Below, one piece after another: positions 10,230-21,625 of a DNA stretch of 64,000 nucleotides. The position numbers and the translations under genes are program-made. A model generated the notes under the pieces. The model was not told where the DNA came from, did not search any database, and saw only the letters and a list, made by a program, of their open reading frames with translations. Positions within the stretch are counted from its first letter, which is position 1. Each line of letters starts with the position of its first letter. This DNA is from Myxocyprinus asiaticus (lineage: Eukaryota; Chordata; Actinopteri; Cypriniformes; Catostomidae), in assembly GCF_019703515.2 (NCBI RefSeq), contig NC_059365.1, positions 38,578,001 to 38,642,000 of the forward strand. The letters are read 5' to 3'.

Positions 10230-11480
10230 AATCATCAGAACTCTGAAAGTCATTGGGGCTTTTCATCACTTTGAACAGCTCGAAACAGAAATAATTGCAT
10301 TAAACTTTCAAATGCACTGGGAGAAAACACATGACAACTGAACCGTGGAAACTTTCACAGATAGCTGGGAAACCAGAAAGTGACCTCACATGCACAGAAC
10401 CACCATCAAAGAGCAGCATTATCAGAAGCTAAATGGAAAACATGTGACAGTGCTGTCAGCTTTAACCCCAGCAGTGAGGGTGGTAGAGCGTGGCAGACAT
10501 TTTCAGACTGTCCTGCTGCATTAGTCCACCCCCCTCCCCATTCTAAACAGTAGGCCCAGAGCAGGGGGCTCGTCTGATGGCTGATGGGGGGAAAGACACA
10601 AGTGCCGGGATCTGAGGTTGAAAACACAGCCAGTTTGTCTGATCTCTCCTGCAACAGCTGCATCACAGACTGAATGTGATGCATGCATGCACTGCTAAAA
10701 GAGAGGTTTTGCGAAATACAACCATGCCAAAATCAACAATGACGTGACACAGATAGTGGCCGACCAAACGAGAGATAAAAGATGCAGCTGTGCTCGCAGA
10801 CAGCCATCCTTGAATCTGCAGACATGAATGCTTTTTGCTCCGGAGGCGTACGCCATTGAACGGAGCTGCCAGAGAGACGATAATGGAGGAGAAGTACGCA
10901 AAAGACGCGCTCACGCTTGACGCTGCCGTAGTAAACAATCCCCCACAGCTTGGGCTCTTTGTCCAAACAGCACCCGATCAACCCCACCCCCTCTTTTGTG
11001 ATTCATTCTGACAACACGACGGCATGCAGCCTAATTACAGCTTGCAAAACGAACATGCAGCAGAAACACAGACGGCTGCAATGAAAGAGAGAATGAGATA
11101 GTGCTCTACCTTGGTTAATTCTGTGAGGCTCCAGCTCCTAAAATCCTAGCAAGTCTTTAGGATCTTTCTGAGAGGCTTTCACAGACAAATGAGCATTCAC
11201 TCCAGGGTCTTTACCCAGCATGCTCTGGTCCACACAAAGAGAGGGGAGGTGTGACCAATCACATTGAGGCTGTGCTTGCACTGTGTTTTTTTTCTTACAA
11301 CACTTGCTCACTCCCAGGAATGCCCACTGACACAATCTAGTGGGCGGTCCATATGGTTGTTATGGCAACGCATCCCTGTTGTACCTTGTGCCTGTTCCAC
11401 GAGCCATATTATGTCTCTCTGTCACTCTCTCCAGCTTCAGTTTCTCCCAGTTTCTCCCACTATGCCGTTCTGTTAATTAA
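10230..11480 (-). other. repeat-poor island; candidate alternative stox2 first exon or regulatory element
   Basis: In contrast to its surroundings, this stretch has balanced base composition, several CpGs (for example 10845-10935) and no recognisable mobile element. On the minus strand, 11110 is followed by a donor-like sequence (CCAAG/GTAGAG). Upstream of it a 65-codon open frame starts with Met at 11335 and stops at 11138, before the putative donor, so this would be a non-coding or upstream-ORF exon if real. The 92-codon and 91-codon minus-strand frames at 10406-10938 have no family resemblance. Function is unproven: it could equally be a conserved enhancer or ordinary old intron. Confidence 0.35.
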
Positions 11481-11759
11481 TATTTAAAGGGAATGAGGCT
11501 CAAAGCAGTTGTTGGGATGTGAAAGAACAGTGTAACCCTATGACAGACTTATTCACAAAAGACATGAACACGTGTGGGAAGCACTGCATTGTGGGTGAAG
11601 GCGATTCCTGCTTTTTTTTATCCAATTAGAGAGCAGAGCCGTATGCTGGCTGTTGGCCAAAGAGACCGAGACAGTTTGATGTTTGGGTTACACCACTTCA
11701 GGTTTATGGTAGTTTGATTTAATATTCTGATTTTCCTTTTATTTAACTTTACTAGTGTT

Positions 11760-11840
11760 GTGCTTATTTTTCTGTGTTTTCTATGTATATGCATGTGTAT
11801 ATACAGTATATGTATGTATATATATATATATATATATGTG
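11760..11840. repeat. TA/TG-rich simple repeat
   Basis: A run of ATGTATATGCATGTGTATAT followed by (TA)n. This is ordinary dinucleotide microsatellite sequence. It generates a low-complexity minus-strand reading frame (YIYIYI) that is not a gene. Confidence 0.85.
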
Positions 11841-11919
11841 TATATATTTATATCATAGCACTCTGGGTATGGTTTAAAAGAAAACAAAGTTGTTGTTTTT
11901 TTAACTAATTTATGTTATT

Positions 11920-12159
11920 TTTTTTAAGGTTAATTTCACTCATTTAATAATTAGTTAATTTTTTCATTGCTTATTTATTGTCACTTCTATCAAAATGTAA
12001 TCATGGCAGTTTACCTGAAAGAACACAACATGTTTGGATGTCTTACGAACAATTTACACGTAGTCAGGAGCAGGTGTAAATTTTGTTCGTACCGACTAAC
12101 GTATTGAAAATACAAAAATTTTCATGAATCCGAGAATTTACGTCAGAACAGCTTTACGA

Positions 12160-12197
<38 letters not shown>

Positions 12198-12228
12198 TCT
12201 GCTTGTGTTTCATGAATGAGGCCCAATG
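11920..12228 (-). mobile_element. GGGCCTCATT-type MITE, 3' part
   Basis: The right edge GTTTCATGAATGAGGCCCAA and the preceding blocks (AAGGTTAATTTCACTCATTT, GGCAGTTTACCTGAAAG, AGGAGCAGGTGTAAAT) match, in the opposite orientation, the left third of the complete element at 51061-51809. Its other terminus was not found, so this is a truncated copy. A (CA)n run at 12167-12195 lies inside it. Confidence 0.65.
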
Positions 12229-14330
12229 TTTGTAGTTCAAAACTCCATTGGTACTACAGGAATAATTGTGGTCTATTTTGAAAGTAGACACTTGGAAGTT
12301 TGTTGTCCAAAAGTCAGAATTAATAAAAGTCATGAAGAAAAATAATTAGAAAAGCTCAAAGTTAGTGTAGAGTTATCAGCAATTTTTTTCCATACCATAT
12401 TTTTATGAAATAATATACAGTATAACACTGACCTGGTAGATCCATCGAAACACAATGGAGCTAAAGCTACAAGTCTGATAATGTTCTATTTTAAATTTGA
12501 TGATAACTTTAAAACTCTTGAGTTTTATGAAACCTTTTCCAAGATCATGTCATGTGATATGGCTGCATTTAGCATTAGCATAAGCGCCATGAATGCAGAA
12601 TGGTAAACATGACAATTACACATTGTCTAGTGCGTAAACCTTGCCAGTCATAATCGAGTTGTTATAACAGTGTGAGAATATGAGAATCAATACAATATTT
12701 CTGTAAATGTGCACACTTTTGGACTAACGCCCATTTCACATCGCAAGCTTGAGCAAGGCGTGTGCCAAACTACAGCTTAACTATATCGTAACTACAGCTG
12801 CAGACTCGCCATGGCTTTCACTTTGGGAGCGTTTTTACAGCGTCAACGCAGCGGCTCTATACATAAAAAATAAAGTGATTTCTATGTTACTACATTGAGT
12901 ATTTCCTTTATTAATGATCAAAACTTGTAAAATTGTTTTCAGGAGTGGGAGATTGATAAGTATTACTTAATCGTACTTAACTTAATCGTCATGAAATCTT
13001 ATTTACGCGATGCTGGTGTAACCTCATATAGTCTTGAAGAATCATTTAGTTTAGTGACAGAGAACATAATAATCTCTGATCCTTACAAACATCACCATTC
13101 AGTGGAGAAACTATAGATTTGTTCATGAGAGGGATGGCAATGAGCCTTTGAATGTGTGTACAACACAGGACACGATCACTCGCTTTGGATCGATCACTCG
13201 TTTAATAGTCAGAAATACGTGTATACAACCACTGAATAGCGATACACAACTAGCATTGCCGCTGTAACTTTTGCACAAGCAAGCACCGTTTACATTTTCT
13301 TGATATTAAAAGTTTAAAGAGCTTGAAAATTGCAAGCTAAAAATCAACGAACTGTTACAATGTTATTGTAATCTAAACTTATGATTTAGCTGTAAGCTTG
13401 CCGCAAAACTTGATCCAGAGAAAGTAACTCACAAACCCACAAACCACTAGCCTGGAATCACTGTAGGGTCCTGGTCTCATACGACCAAGACTTTAAATGG
13501 AAATATTCTGTGAATTTGATAAGTCTGCCATTTTTCCAGAATTCCAAACTTAAAAGCCAAATTAGACAGCTTTGTCCTATAAATCTAACTAAAATAACAA
13601 ATTTCTGTGCACACCAATTAGTTACTAAAACAAAAAGTTACATAAAAAGTTGCGCTGTATTAAAAAGCAAACACACCTACTCTATTGTAAACACACACAC
13701 ACAGGAAAAGCATAGTGCTGTTGGCACAGTGGTGTTTCATGTCAGGATACGTGACAGCAGACACCATATGCCACAGCAACAAATCAACAAGCGAGCGTGA
13801 GTGACTCCTCCAAAATCACACCACTAGCACATAGCAGGGTCCATTAGAAACAAGAGTCAGGGACCAGAGCTTTTAATTTATTACACTTTAGAGTGGGACT
13901 AAATGGTGAGACAGTTTTACTGGACAAATGGAGAGGCACTTTAGGGGAGGAGATTCTATTACAGCAAGAAAATATAATAGAACAAATTTGAATTAAAGGA
14001 ATATTCAGCCTCTGTGCCGTCTAATTTGTCGACTACCACCAAAACATTATTTTTACTCGTTTCTCAGTTTGTAATATGGTCATGCACAGCAGTTCACAAA
14101 TTGATAGCTATGCTTGTTGTCATTTGTGGGGAAAACCTTTAAGATGCTTAAACACTCCTGAATTCTCTTGATTTGTCGACACATAAAGTTTAATCAAGTA
14201 TAATTAGGTTTGTTTTGGTTGTGATTGACTCTTTATCTATGGTTTAATGACTCAATTAAAACACATAGAAGATGTTCATTTGTTGCCACCTACTAATTAA
14301 AAGGTTTGATTTACAAAAATTGTCACTGAA
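12229..14330. other. intronic sequence without recognised genes
   Basis: AT-rich sequence with no coding frame of recognisable family. A segment near 12728-12870 (CCCATTTCACATCGCAAG onward) resembles a dispersed fish repeat but shows no clear termini. A 96-codon plus-strand frame at 13510-13800 has no known domain and is probably chance. Confidence 0.5.
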
Positions 14331-14866
14331 CCAGGGCTGAGCGATATGAGCAAAACCTTATGTGTTGATGTCTAGTTTAAAACGCCTTTATTTTGGTCCA
14401 TAACACAGTTAGTTTAAGATGTTTGACTTCCTCCATAGCGCTATAAGGTAAAAAACTCAGTATAATTCAAATGTGTCAGGTAAGTTTTGTGGTCTGCGCT
14501 GCGATATCGAGAGAAGCCGGATTGAGTAGCGCGAGTTATTCCGCTCTGCACTCTCCTGTCTCTGGAGCACAAACATCGGGAAGCTTGCGCACGTGACACT
14601 CACATGAAACACAATGTGCATCAGATGAGAATCATAATTGAACGCAAGATGAATGTCATTGAATTTGCCAACAGCCGAAAAAAAGTGTGTCCTTTATCCA
14701 ATACAGCACATACTCTAACAGTACATGATTTCAGTCACAGGGATGCTCTTATACACTCTTCTGTCCACAAAAACCCAGTGTTATGAGGTTACTTTAGATT
14801 TTAATTTAATGGCCAAACATATTTGGAATTACACAGTATTAACATGTAGACACAGTCTGAGGGTTT
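14330..14866 (+). mobile_element. CAGGGCTGAGCGATAT-type hAT-like element, left portion
   Basis: The left end CAGGGCTGAGCGATATGAGC is the classic start of a fish hAT-type family. The body continues through GTCCACAAAAACCCAGTGTT, which recurs at about 39837 (GTCCACAAAAAAACCTGGTG), so another fragment of the same family is present there. A right terminus was not found; a CTCAGCCCTAG remnant near 49032 may be the end of a different copy. No transposase is seen. Confidence 0.45.
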
Positions 14867-15220
14867 AAAATGACTGCATAATGCACACAAATAATGACTG
14901 TTAAAACAAATGTTGTCAATTGGAATAATACTGATAGTATCTTATTGCCATGTACATCTACTTGTGTTATACATTTGCTCAAAACACTACATGTTACGAA
15001 TTAAATGTGACGACATCTAAACGCTCCAAGATTCTGTGTAATGCACACAAGACATTTGTTTAAAATGACTGCATAATGCACACACATGACTGTTAAAACA
15101 AATGTTGTCAATTGTAACAATACTGACTGTATCTTATTGCCATGTACATCTACTTGTGTTATACATTTGCTCAAATTCTGCATGTTACGAATTAAATGTG
15201 ACAACATCAAAACGCAAAAC
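14867..15220 (+). repeat. tandem duplication, period 191-195 bp
   Basis: The block AAAATGACTGCATAATGCAC...GTTATACATTTGCTCAAA...TTAAATGTGACGACATC is present at 14867-15025 and again at 15062-15215, with about 90 percent or better identity by eye and a 4-bp indel. It is direct, head to tail and recent-looking. It may be an internal repeat of the element starting at 14330. Confidence 0.85.
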
Positions 15221-15667
15221 CCATCTTAGGTCTGAACCATTATTAGATTCTTTACAGTTAATGACAGTACAGCTCTTAACGGCTGTTAACGATAGCACAG
15301 CAATAACGATTACTTAATATTATGTGGAGATACCACCACGTTTTTGGTATACAAAGGCACAGAGTGCACTGCAAGTCACAGCAATAGTATTAATATTATT
15401 AATATTTGTTGAAGAGAAACACTTATGTTTGCATAAGTTTGTTTATTTAATAAAGTGATACAATGGCAAAGATGCTGCGATATGCAGTATCTTATGTAAG
15501 AAAACTCATAAAAGATTAAATACAAAGGCAAAAAATATAGAAATACATTATGAAGACTATCCACATGGAGTTTTTTTTTTTTTTAAAAGGGATGCAAGGC
15601 AGTGATGCAGCAATATCATTTACATGTTAAGAGAACCCATATGAGAATTTTTTTTCTTCAGTTTTTA

Positions 15668-16060
15668 AACGTGCACTCAGTTATTTGTTCCTCATTAAAA
15701 AAAGTTTAATTGTAATTTTGCAATATACTGTATGTAGGAAATCATGAAAATGAAGACTCCAGTCAAATCAGTAACCTTATAAAAGCTGTTTTATTCTACA
15801 TGGAGAGGGTCCGCACATGGGGGCTGCCATGTTAGAATCACATGACCAGCCGAATACTACTCGCTTAATCTCAGTAATCGTCCTGTTATTTGACACTTTC
15901 ACTCATTGATTAAAGTAATCATGACTGACTGTGAATACTACATTTCCACAATGGCATCTGAAACTGAAAACTATTGATTTGAAATGATGCTGCATCCAAA
16001 CCACTAGATGACAGTGTAAGTCCAAGATGACACAAAGACAAAAGTTACTGAGTGCACCTT
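15668..16060. mobile_element. MITE with AACGTGCACTCAG / CTGAGTGCACCTT ends
   Basis: The left end, AACGTGCACTCAGTTA after a TA, is matched by AGTTACTGAGTGCACCTT before a TA on the right. The flanking TA (15666-15667, 16061-16062) fits a TA-type target duplication. The 393-bp body has no coding content. The terminal AAGGTGC-like motif is shared with the MITE at 3985-4389. Confidence 0.75.
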
Positions 16061-16239
16061 TAATGCATCTGATGCAAATTAAATGCATATCTTGACTGCT
16101 AGTTCAGGATTTCTTCCTCTAGTTACTCCAGCGTTTAATGTTGGTGGTCAATACAGCTTTCTGTGCTTTAGCGCCACCAGTTGCACTAGTTTTGGTAACT
16201 AAATCGACTTCTGACACGTGATCTAAAGCTCATATTTTA

Positions 16240-16760
16240 TTGGTCAGGGCATAAAAAAAACAAAATAAAATCTACACTGACCGTAAAAAAAACCCTCACT
16301 TTGTCGGCGTGCGAATATTCGCTCCAGGTGTGAATGGCTTCAAAGGTATCCATTGTTTCTATTCAAAATGTTAATCGCGTAGAGAAATCGCGAAGAAGGC
16401 CTTTGAAGAAAGGAGTTTAAAAAAAAAGCTGACAGGCTGCTTTTTTTGTTTTTGCAACTCCACTCAAATTCATGTGGCAGCATGTTTATGCCCTGTGGAT
16501 CTGGCTGACTTCAATCACGGCAAAACCGAAATGAATGAGAAAACAGTCGTCTCTGAGAAAATAGAAGCTCTGCAGAGGTTCGGCATGTCTATCTTTTTTT
16601 TTAACACTCGGTTTCGTGGCTTTGCTCTGGGGGAGACATCAAAGAAAACGACTGCTCACTCGAATATGACTATCCTCCATGTTCCCTCTAAAGATCATTT
16701 CAGTCCTATGACCATGATGCAATTTGAACTGAAAACATCGAAATCTACCCTACATTAAAA
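16240..16760. other. unassigned intronic segment
   Basis: The segment contains a 94-codon plus-strand frame (16474-16758) lacking any recognisable domain or splice context, plus A-rich runs near 16250 and 16760. It may be part of a decayed mobile element, but no ends could be defined. Confidence 0.3.
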
Positions 16761-16977
16761 AAAAAAAACACTGATGAAGGCTACCAAATGATTCTATTGG
16801 CAAGTAAAGGTTTTGATGTGAATGATTACAACAGTCTTGCCAAGTCTCCACAGGGCTTTCCAGTTGTCTCTATTTTGTCATTTAAATTATACCCATTCAC
16901 AGACAGAGCACTATAGCAACATCAAACAAACAATCTCGATCAAACAGGAACAACTGCAATCACACTGGCTTGATATT

Positions 16978-17335
16978 AAAGGAATAGACCACCCAAAAAT
17001 TATGATTCTCTCAACATTTACTCACAATGTGAAAGTGAAAGTGGAGATTTATGGTAAAAAATGATTTAAATATTAATCTGTTTCTCACCCACACTTATCA
17101 TATCACTTCAGAAGACATGGATTAAACTACGGGAGTTTTATGGATTACTTTTATGTTTCCTTTATGTGATTTTTGGAGCTTCAAATTTCTGGTCACCATT
17201 CACTTGCATTGTATGGACTTATAAAGCTGAAATATTATTTTAAAAATCTTCGTTTGTGTTCAGCAGAAAAAAAGAAAGTCATACACATCTGGGATGGCAT
17301 AAGAATTTTCATTTTCGTTCCCCTTTTCAATAGGA
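16978..17335 (-). mobile_element. common fish MITE (GGGATAGTTCACCCAAAAATG type), long form
   Basis: The left end AAAGGAATAGACCACCCAAA is a decayed form of this family's terminus, and the right part reads GACATGGATTAAACTACG, TTCACTTGCATTGTATGGAC, GTTCAGCAGAAAAAAAG and CATACACATCTGGGATGGCA. These are signature blocks of a very abundant non-autonomous cyprinid DNA repeat. Shorter relatives lie at 50410-50600, 55578-55662 and 56879-56939. There is no protein. Confidence 0.7.
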
Positions 17336-18499
17336 ACGAAAAATGTGCTTGTCAAGCGAATTCATGGGGTCTTTATCTTATTACACACAGCAGCTTTAAC
17401 CTGCATCCATCAAGAGAAGCTCAACTCAACTACACATTTGAAATCTTATTCAAGAGTTACATGTCAGTATAAATGAACCCTGAAGTCTAATGTGTGCAGA
17501 CGATGAACGACAGCAGGATCAGATCCAGCACACTCATGCCTGACAGATCTGAGGATTTGACTCGTGTCACTCTACACAGAGCTCTGGATTAGGAAACAAA
17601 CTAATCTCTTTATCTTTCATGATGACTCCTGTCTTTGACTTGTAGGTCTTTGAAATTTAAAAATGGCCAGAAAATGAACCAAAAGAAAGATGTATACCTG
17701 GTATTGCCTAATCAATATTGTGAACATGCATGTCAGATATTTAAACACACTGACGAGTTGCATGTTTGATGTTATATCTAAGGCCTTAAGCACACAACTG
17801 CATGCTCTGCGATATTAAATGCACAAATGCATAACACACATACACACACATAGCTGCTAAAGGTTTCCATCCATCATTTAACAAATGTTCTTCTGTGTGT
17901 CGGAGGGATACAAATGCATACGGAAACGCACAGGGCAAATCATGCACGCGGAACAGTTTCAGGACATGCCACATAAACCAGGTCAAAGCAGTACCAGTTA
18001 CGCACCACAACAATATCTGTCATGTCTGCTAGATGGAATTAAATACGAATGCCTTGAGATTGCAAAATTAAAGAGAAGCAATTATTCATCAACGGAATGA
18101 ATTATCAGACATCTTGATGAAAGAAATGTAGCCTACAGTAAAAATATATATTTTGGGGACTTTTTGGTGGATTATTATTATTTTGTGTGACCACATTCTC
18201 TATCGTAATGTGTCCAGTTTTTTTTGTAATTTCCATTAATCTCAATGTTGATTTTGATTAAATTCTCATTACTGTAATACAGTAACTTTTTATTGAATTA
18301 TAGTAAACAAAATTACTCTAGCTATTTTTATTTAAACATTATCTGTCATTTTTATTTCGGAATAAAATATCAATACCTTGAGAAAGTGATATGAAAAATA
18401 AACATTAAGAGGATGGATAATTACACGTCTTTGTGAAAGAAATGTACATAGGTTAATCTAAGGAAAACATTTCAAGGTCACATTTCACCCAAAAGGAAT

Positions 18500-18505
<6 letters not shown>

Positions 18506-18562
<57 letters not shown>
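18506..18562. repeat. (TA)n microsatellite, about 57 bp
   Basis: An uninterrupted TA dinucleotide tract between CACACA and CATACAA. It is likely length-polymorphic. Confidence 0.97.
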
Positions 18563-18566
<4 letters not shown>

Positions 18567-18977
18567 CAATTTTAATTTATCAGTATTTTTTTTCATATTA
18601 AAATAATGACAGTAATGAGAATTTAGGGGAAAATGTGCTTGATTGTGGTGAAAATAATGTCTAAATGAAAAAAAAAAAAAAAACTTAAAGGTCCAGCAGC
18701 TTATTATATTATATTATATTATATTACATTATACATTTATTTTGGGGAGAAATATCACCTGGACAGGTTTCATGAGATTTACCCATTTATCTCTTTTTGA
18801 TGCAAGAATTTCTTAGTAACTGTTTGCTCAAAACATTAAAACAAGCCTTAAACTAAATATATCTTGTGAAAATAAATTTACATCCTCTGCTTGTGAAAAG
18901 ATTTATTTAGACAGTGTTTGGTTAGATAGAAATAGAAAGAGAGATACAATAAAATATAGAGCGAGCTTTGAGGCTGA

Positions 18978-18983
<6 letters not shown>

Positions 18984-19014
<31 letters not shown>
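18984..19014. repeat. (GT)n microsatellite, about 31 bp
   Basis: An uninterrupted GT dinucleotide run followed by TTTCTTCATAG. Confidence 0.97.
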
Positions 19015-19017
<3 letters not shown>

Positions 19018-19432
19018 CTTCATAGGGGGCATTGTTGCATCAGGCAGTGGAAGGGTAGCGGTAGGTTAACGGGTTCATCCTCTATCCCGGCATGCACTGC
19101 TGCATGCTTTATGCTACACTGTATGTGTGGGAGCCAGCATGTCAGCAGGAGATGATGTGCATATAAATGTATGTATGTATGTATGTATTTGTGTGTGCGT
19201 ATTAGTGCACATACCACTGACATCTTCTGATTCACGGTATTGCATGAATATAAGTTCTCTGAAATTTTCCAAAATCCAAATCAGATCAATTAAGACTTTT
19301 ACACAGCATCATATAAACTTGACATGATAAAATAAATCTCTAAATTGCGACTTCCTCATTTTACATTCAATCGTCACTCTATTTTTAAAAGGGACATGTG
19401 CATGTCGTGAGCGCAGAAAAAATTGGAATATT

Positions 19433-19678
19433 TTGGATATGTTAAAGACCCACAAAGCACCATCAATGTTCCTCAGTTACCCAGTTTGTAATGTTTGTTG
19501 CAAAAATCTGTTGGCTCAGGCAGGAAATACTTCAAACCTGAAGCACCATCTCCGCAAGCATCAACCCATGGAATTTGCAGAGATGAATGCATGTGAAAAT
19601 ACAGTACATATGATAATAAATGATAATTCCCCTTTCATAAGAAACAACAGATACAATACAGTTTTACATGATTTGTAA
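19433..19678 (+). pseudogene. BED zinc-finger fragment of a hAT-type transposase
   Basis: The 81-codon frame contains CNVCCKNLLAQ and then NTSNLKHHLRKHQ, the C-x2-C ... H-x3-4-H layout of a BED finger, the DNA-binding domain at the N terminus of many hAT transposases. The finger is complete but nothing like the catalytic or dimerisation domain follows, and the frame ends soon after. It is therefore a transposase relic rather than a host gene. The element that carried it has no visible ends. The orientation is antisense to stox2. Confidence 0.6.
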
Positions 19679-20474
19679 TGACTCATTAAGTTTATAGGTA
19701 GCTAGGTTTATATGCTTGTGTTTTTGTCACACTCATAAACACAGCAAAGATGGGCCAACTGTTTGTTCATACATTTATATGCTGAAGTTCAGTGCATCAG
19801 TAGGACTACAATATGATTAATACTACTTATAATAATATTTTTTATTTTAGTAAAGTACTAAATAGGAGTTTCAAAGTGCTGTAGGGATATAGAAAATGGA
19901 CAGTGATACTGTAGCAGAAAAATTTATTTATTTTTCAGTAGCTATTGTTTAGAATCAAACAAAATTACAAAAGCAACTAATTACTGAATTAAATGCATAT
20001 CTGAAATGCTAACATGGGCAGTAATCATTACAAATAATAAAAACATTTTAATATTTTTTTTTGCTAAATTCAAATGTCATAAATCTTAAAATAATAATTA
20101 CAAATTATGTTTGACAGTATTAAACTGCTAATATTAGCAATGCACCTTAACACCGTGATACCGTAATGCTACGGTATTTTTTTGTGATGGTTAACAATAG
20201 GGATGTACCGATATAAACATTTTTGGCCGATACCGATTTTAACAAAACATTATGGGCTGATTATAGGCCACTTACCTTAATTTGTCATTAGATCATTGTT
20301 TTACTATGGAATTATGCTTTAAATATTTACAAAGAAGTACAAAATCTTTTTTACAATTCTAACAATAAATAATTTCCACTGAACATGGATTGGATCTGTT
20401 GAACACAGGCCAAAATTTTAAAAGAGAGCCACAATGAAAGATAAATAGAAGAAAAAAGTATTAAATATGATAAC
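19679..20474. other. AT-rich intronic sequence with a GATGTACCGATAT remnant
   Basis: Mostly AT-rich with no gene. From about 20190 the sequence TAGGGATGTACCGATATAAA and GGCCGATACCGATTTTAAC marks a decayed fish DNA element of the same sort as at 4985, but ends and extent (to about 20420) are unclear. Confidence 0.45.
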
Positions 20475-20540
20475 ATGATGATTAGGGGTGTGACGATACA
20501 CTTAGTTCACGAGATGAGACGATACGACATTTTAACACTA

Positions 20541-21078
20541 TACACTACCGGTCAAAAGTTTTAAAACACTTACTCATTCTTTATTATAATGTTTTTTCCT
20601 TCACATTTTAGAATAATTGTAAAGTCATCAAAACTATGGAATAGCATAAATGGAACTATGGGAATTATGTTGTGACTAAACAAAATCCAAAATAAATCAA
20701 AACTGTGTTATATTTTAGCATCTTCAAAGTACTCACCCTTTGCCTAGAATTTGCAGACATGTACTCTTGACATTTTCTCAACCAACTTCTTGAGGTATCA
20801 CCCTGGGATGCTTTTTAAACAGTATTGAAGGAGTTCCCATCTATGTTGGGCACTTATTGGCTGCTTTTCTTTATTATTTGGTCTAAGTCATCAATTTCAA
20901 AACTTTTTTTTTTTTTATTAAATTTTAGTTTAATAATGAAATAAATTAATATGGTGGCACAATAATATTTTTGTCTACAAAACTAATTTCAAACATTTAA
21001 GCATACACCTTCAGATCAAAAGATTTTTAAGATCATGAGAAACATTTCAGGCAAGTGTTTCAAAACGTATGTGTATAT
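20541..21078 (-). mobile_element. Tc1-derived MITE (ACTACCGGTCAAAAGTTT ends), copy 1
   Basis: It begins TACACTACCGGTCAAAAGTT and matches, in reverse orientation, the complete copy at 30954-31492 almost throughout (GTATCACCCTGGGATGC, CTTATTGGCTGCTTTTC). The far end near 21055-21078 has decayed (AAGTGTTTCAAAACGTATG). The interior aligns with the 3' part of Tc1-like transposase genes I recognise from fish, so it is a deletion derivative. Confidence 0.75.
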
Positions 21079-21294
21079 GACTGGAAAAATAGTCTTTTAT
21101 TCGACTGAAAGTCACAAAATGCAAAACAATGTAGGTGCATTTTGAAATGTTTTAACTAATCATCTTGTAATGAATGTCACTTCAGTTCTACTTTCTGAGA
21201 ATGAATTATCATATGCAGTAAATGACAGAACAGTATGCAAGCGCTGTAAAAGGTTTTGCCACAAACTCAACTGACTGGCTTCTCTCCTGTTTGA

Positions 21295-21477
21295 TTACAC
21301 ATGAGTCTCTTCAGACCTGGTTGATTTTAGTTGAGAGCTGCAGTGGTTCTGTAGGTGTCTTGGCATAGTGCTTGTGTTAGCCGCGGTGTACGGCACTATT
21401 TTCTTACAGTGCTTACATATTGGCTGTGTCTCGTTTGGAAGTCTGCATCCTCCGGAGGTCGCATTTGTCGGCCGCAT
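21295..21477 (-). pseudogene. BED zinc-finger fragment (transposase of the enclosing hAT)
   Basis: A minus-strand frame reads CKHCKKIVPYTAANTSTMPR followed by HLQNHCSS, a complete C-x2-C ... H-x4-H BED finger. It lies inside the hAT element 20483-23484 and is cut at its N-terminal side by the fold-back element whose left arm starts at 21422. The reading frame upstream of about 21422 belongs to that insert, so the apparent Met start is artificial. The rest of the transposase is absent. Confidence 0.65.
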
Positions 21478-21625
21478 ACGTCATCGAGGCTGTCTAGTTT
21501 CATTTTTTGTTTTATTATTATTATTATTATTATTGGGAATGCAAAAAAGGTTAACAATTGTATAAATGTAAGTGCATATACATAAAAGGCATTGACAACA
21601 GATAAAAAATAAGAAAAATGATGTA

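Larger units (their letters stand above)
17336..19432. other. intronic sequence with microsatellites
   Basis: No gene or complete mobile element is recognised. It holds a (TA)n run at 18506-18562, a TTATA pentamer repeat at 18701-18733, a (GT)n run at 18984-19014 and a TATG tetramer repeat at 19169-19190. The 17480-17640 part is less AT-rich and looks non-repetitive but lacks a splice-bounded frame. Confidence 0.6.

Noticed and set aside
10406..10987. Four overlapping minus-strand frames of 68-92 codons as a possible gene
   Set aside because: No recognisable domain, mutually overlapping, no convincing splice acceptors; noted only as part of the repeat-poor island.
11618..11887. Tyr-Ile repeat peptide on the minus strand
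   Set aside because: It is a translation of a TA-rich simple repeat.
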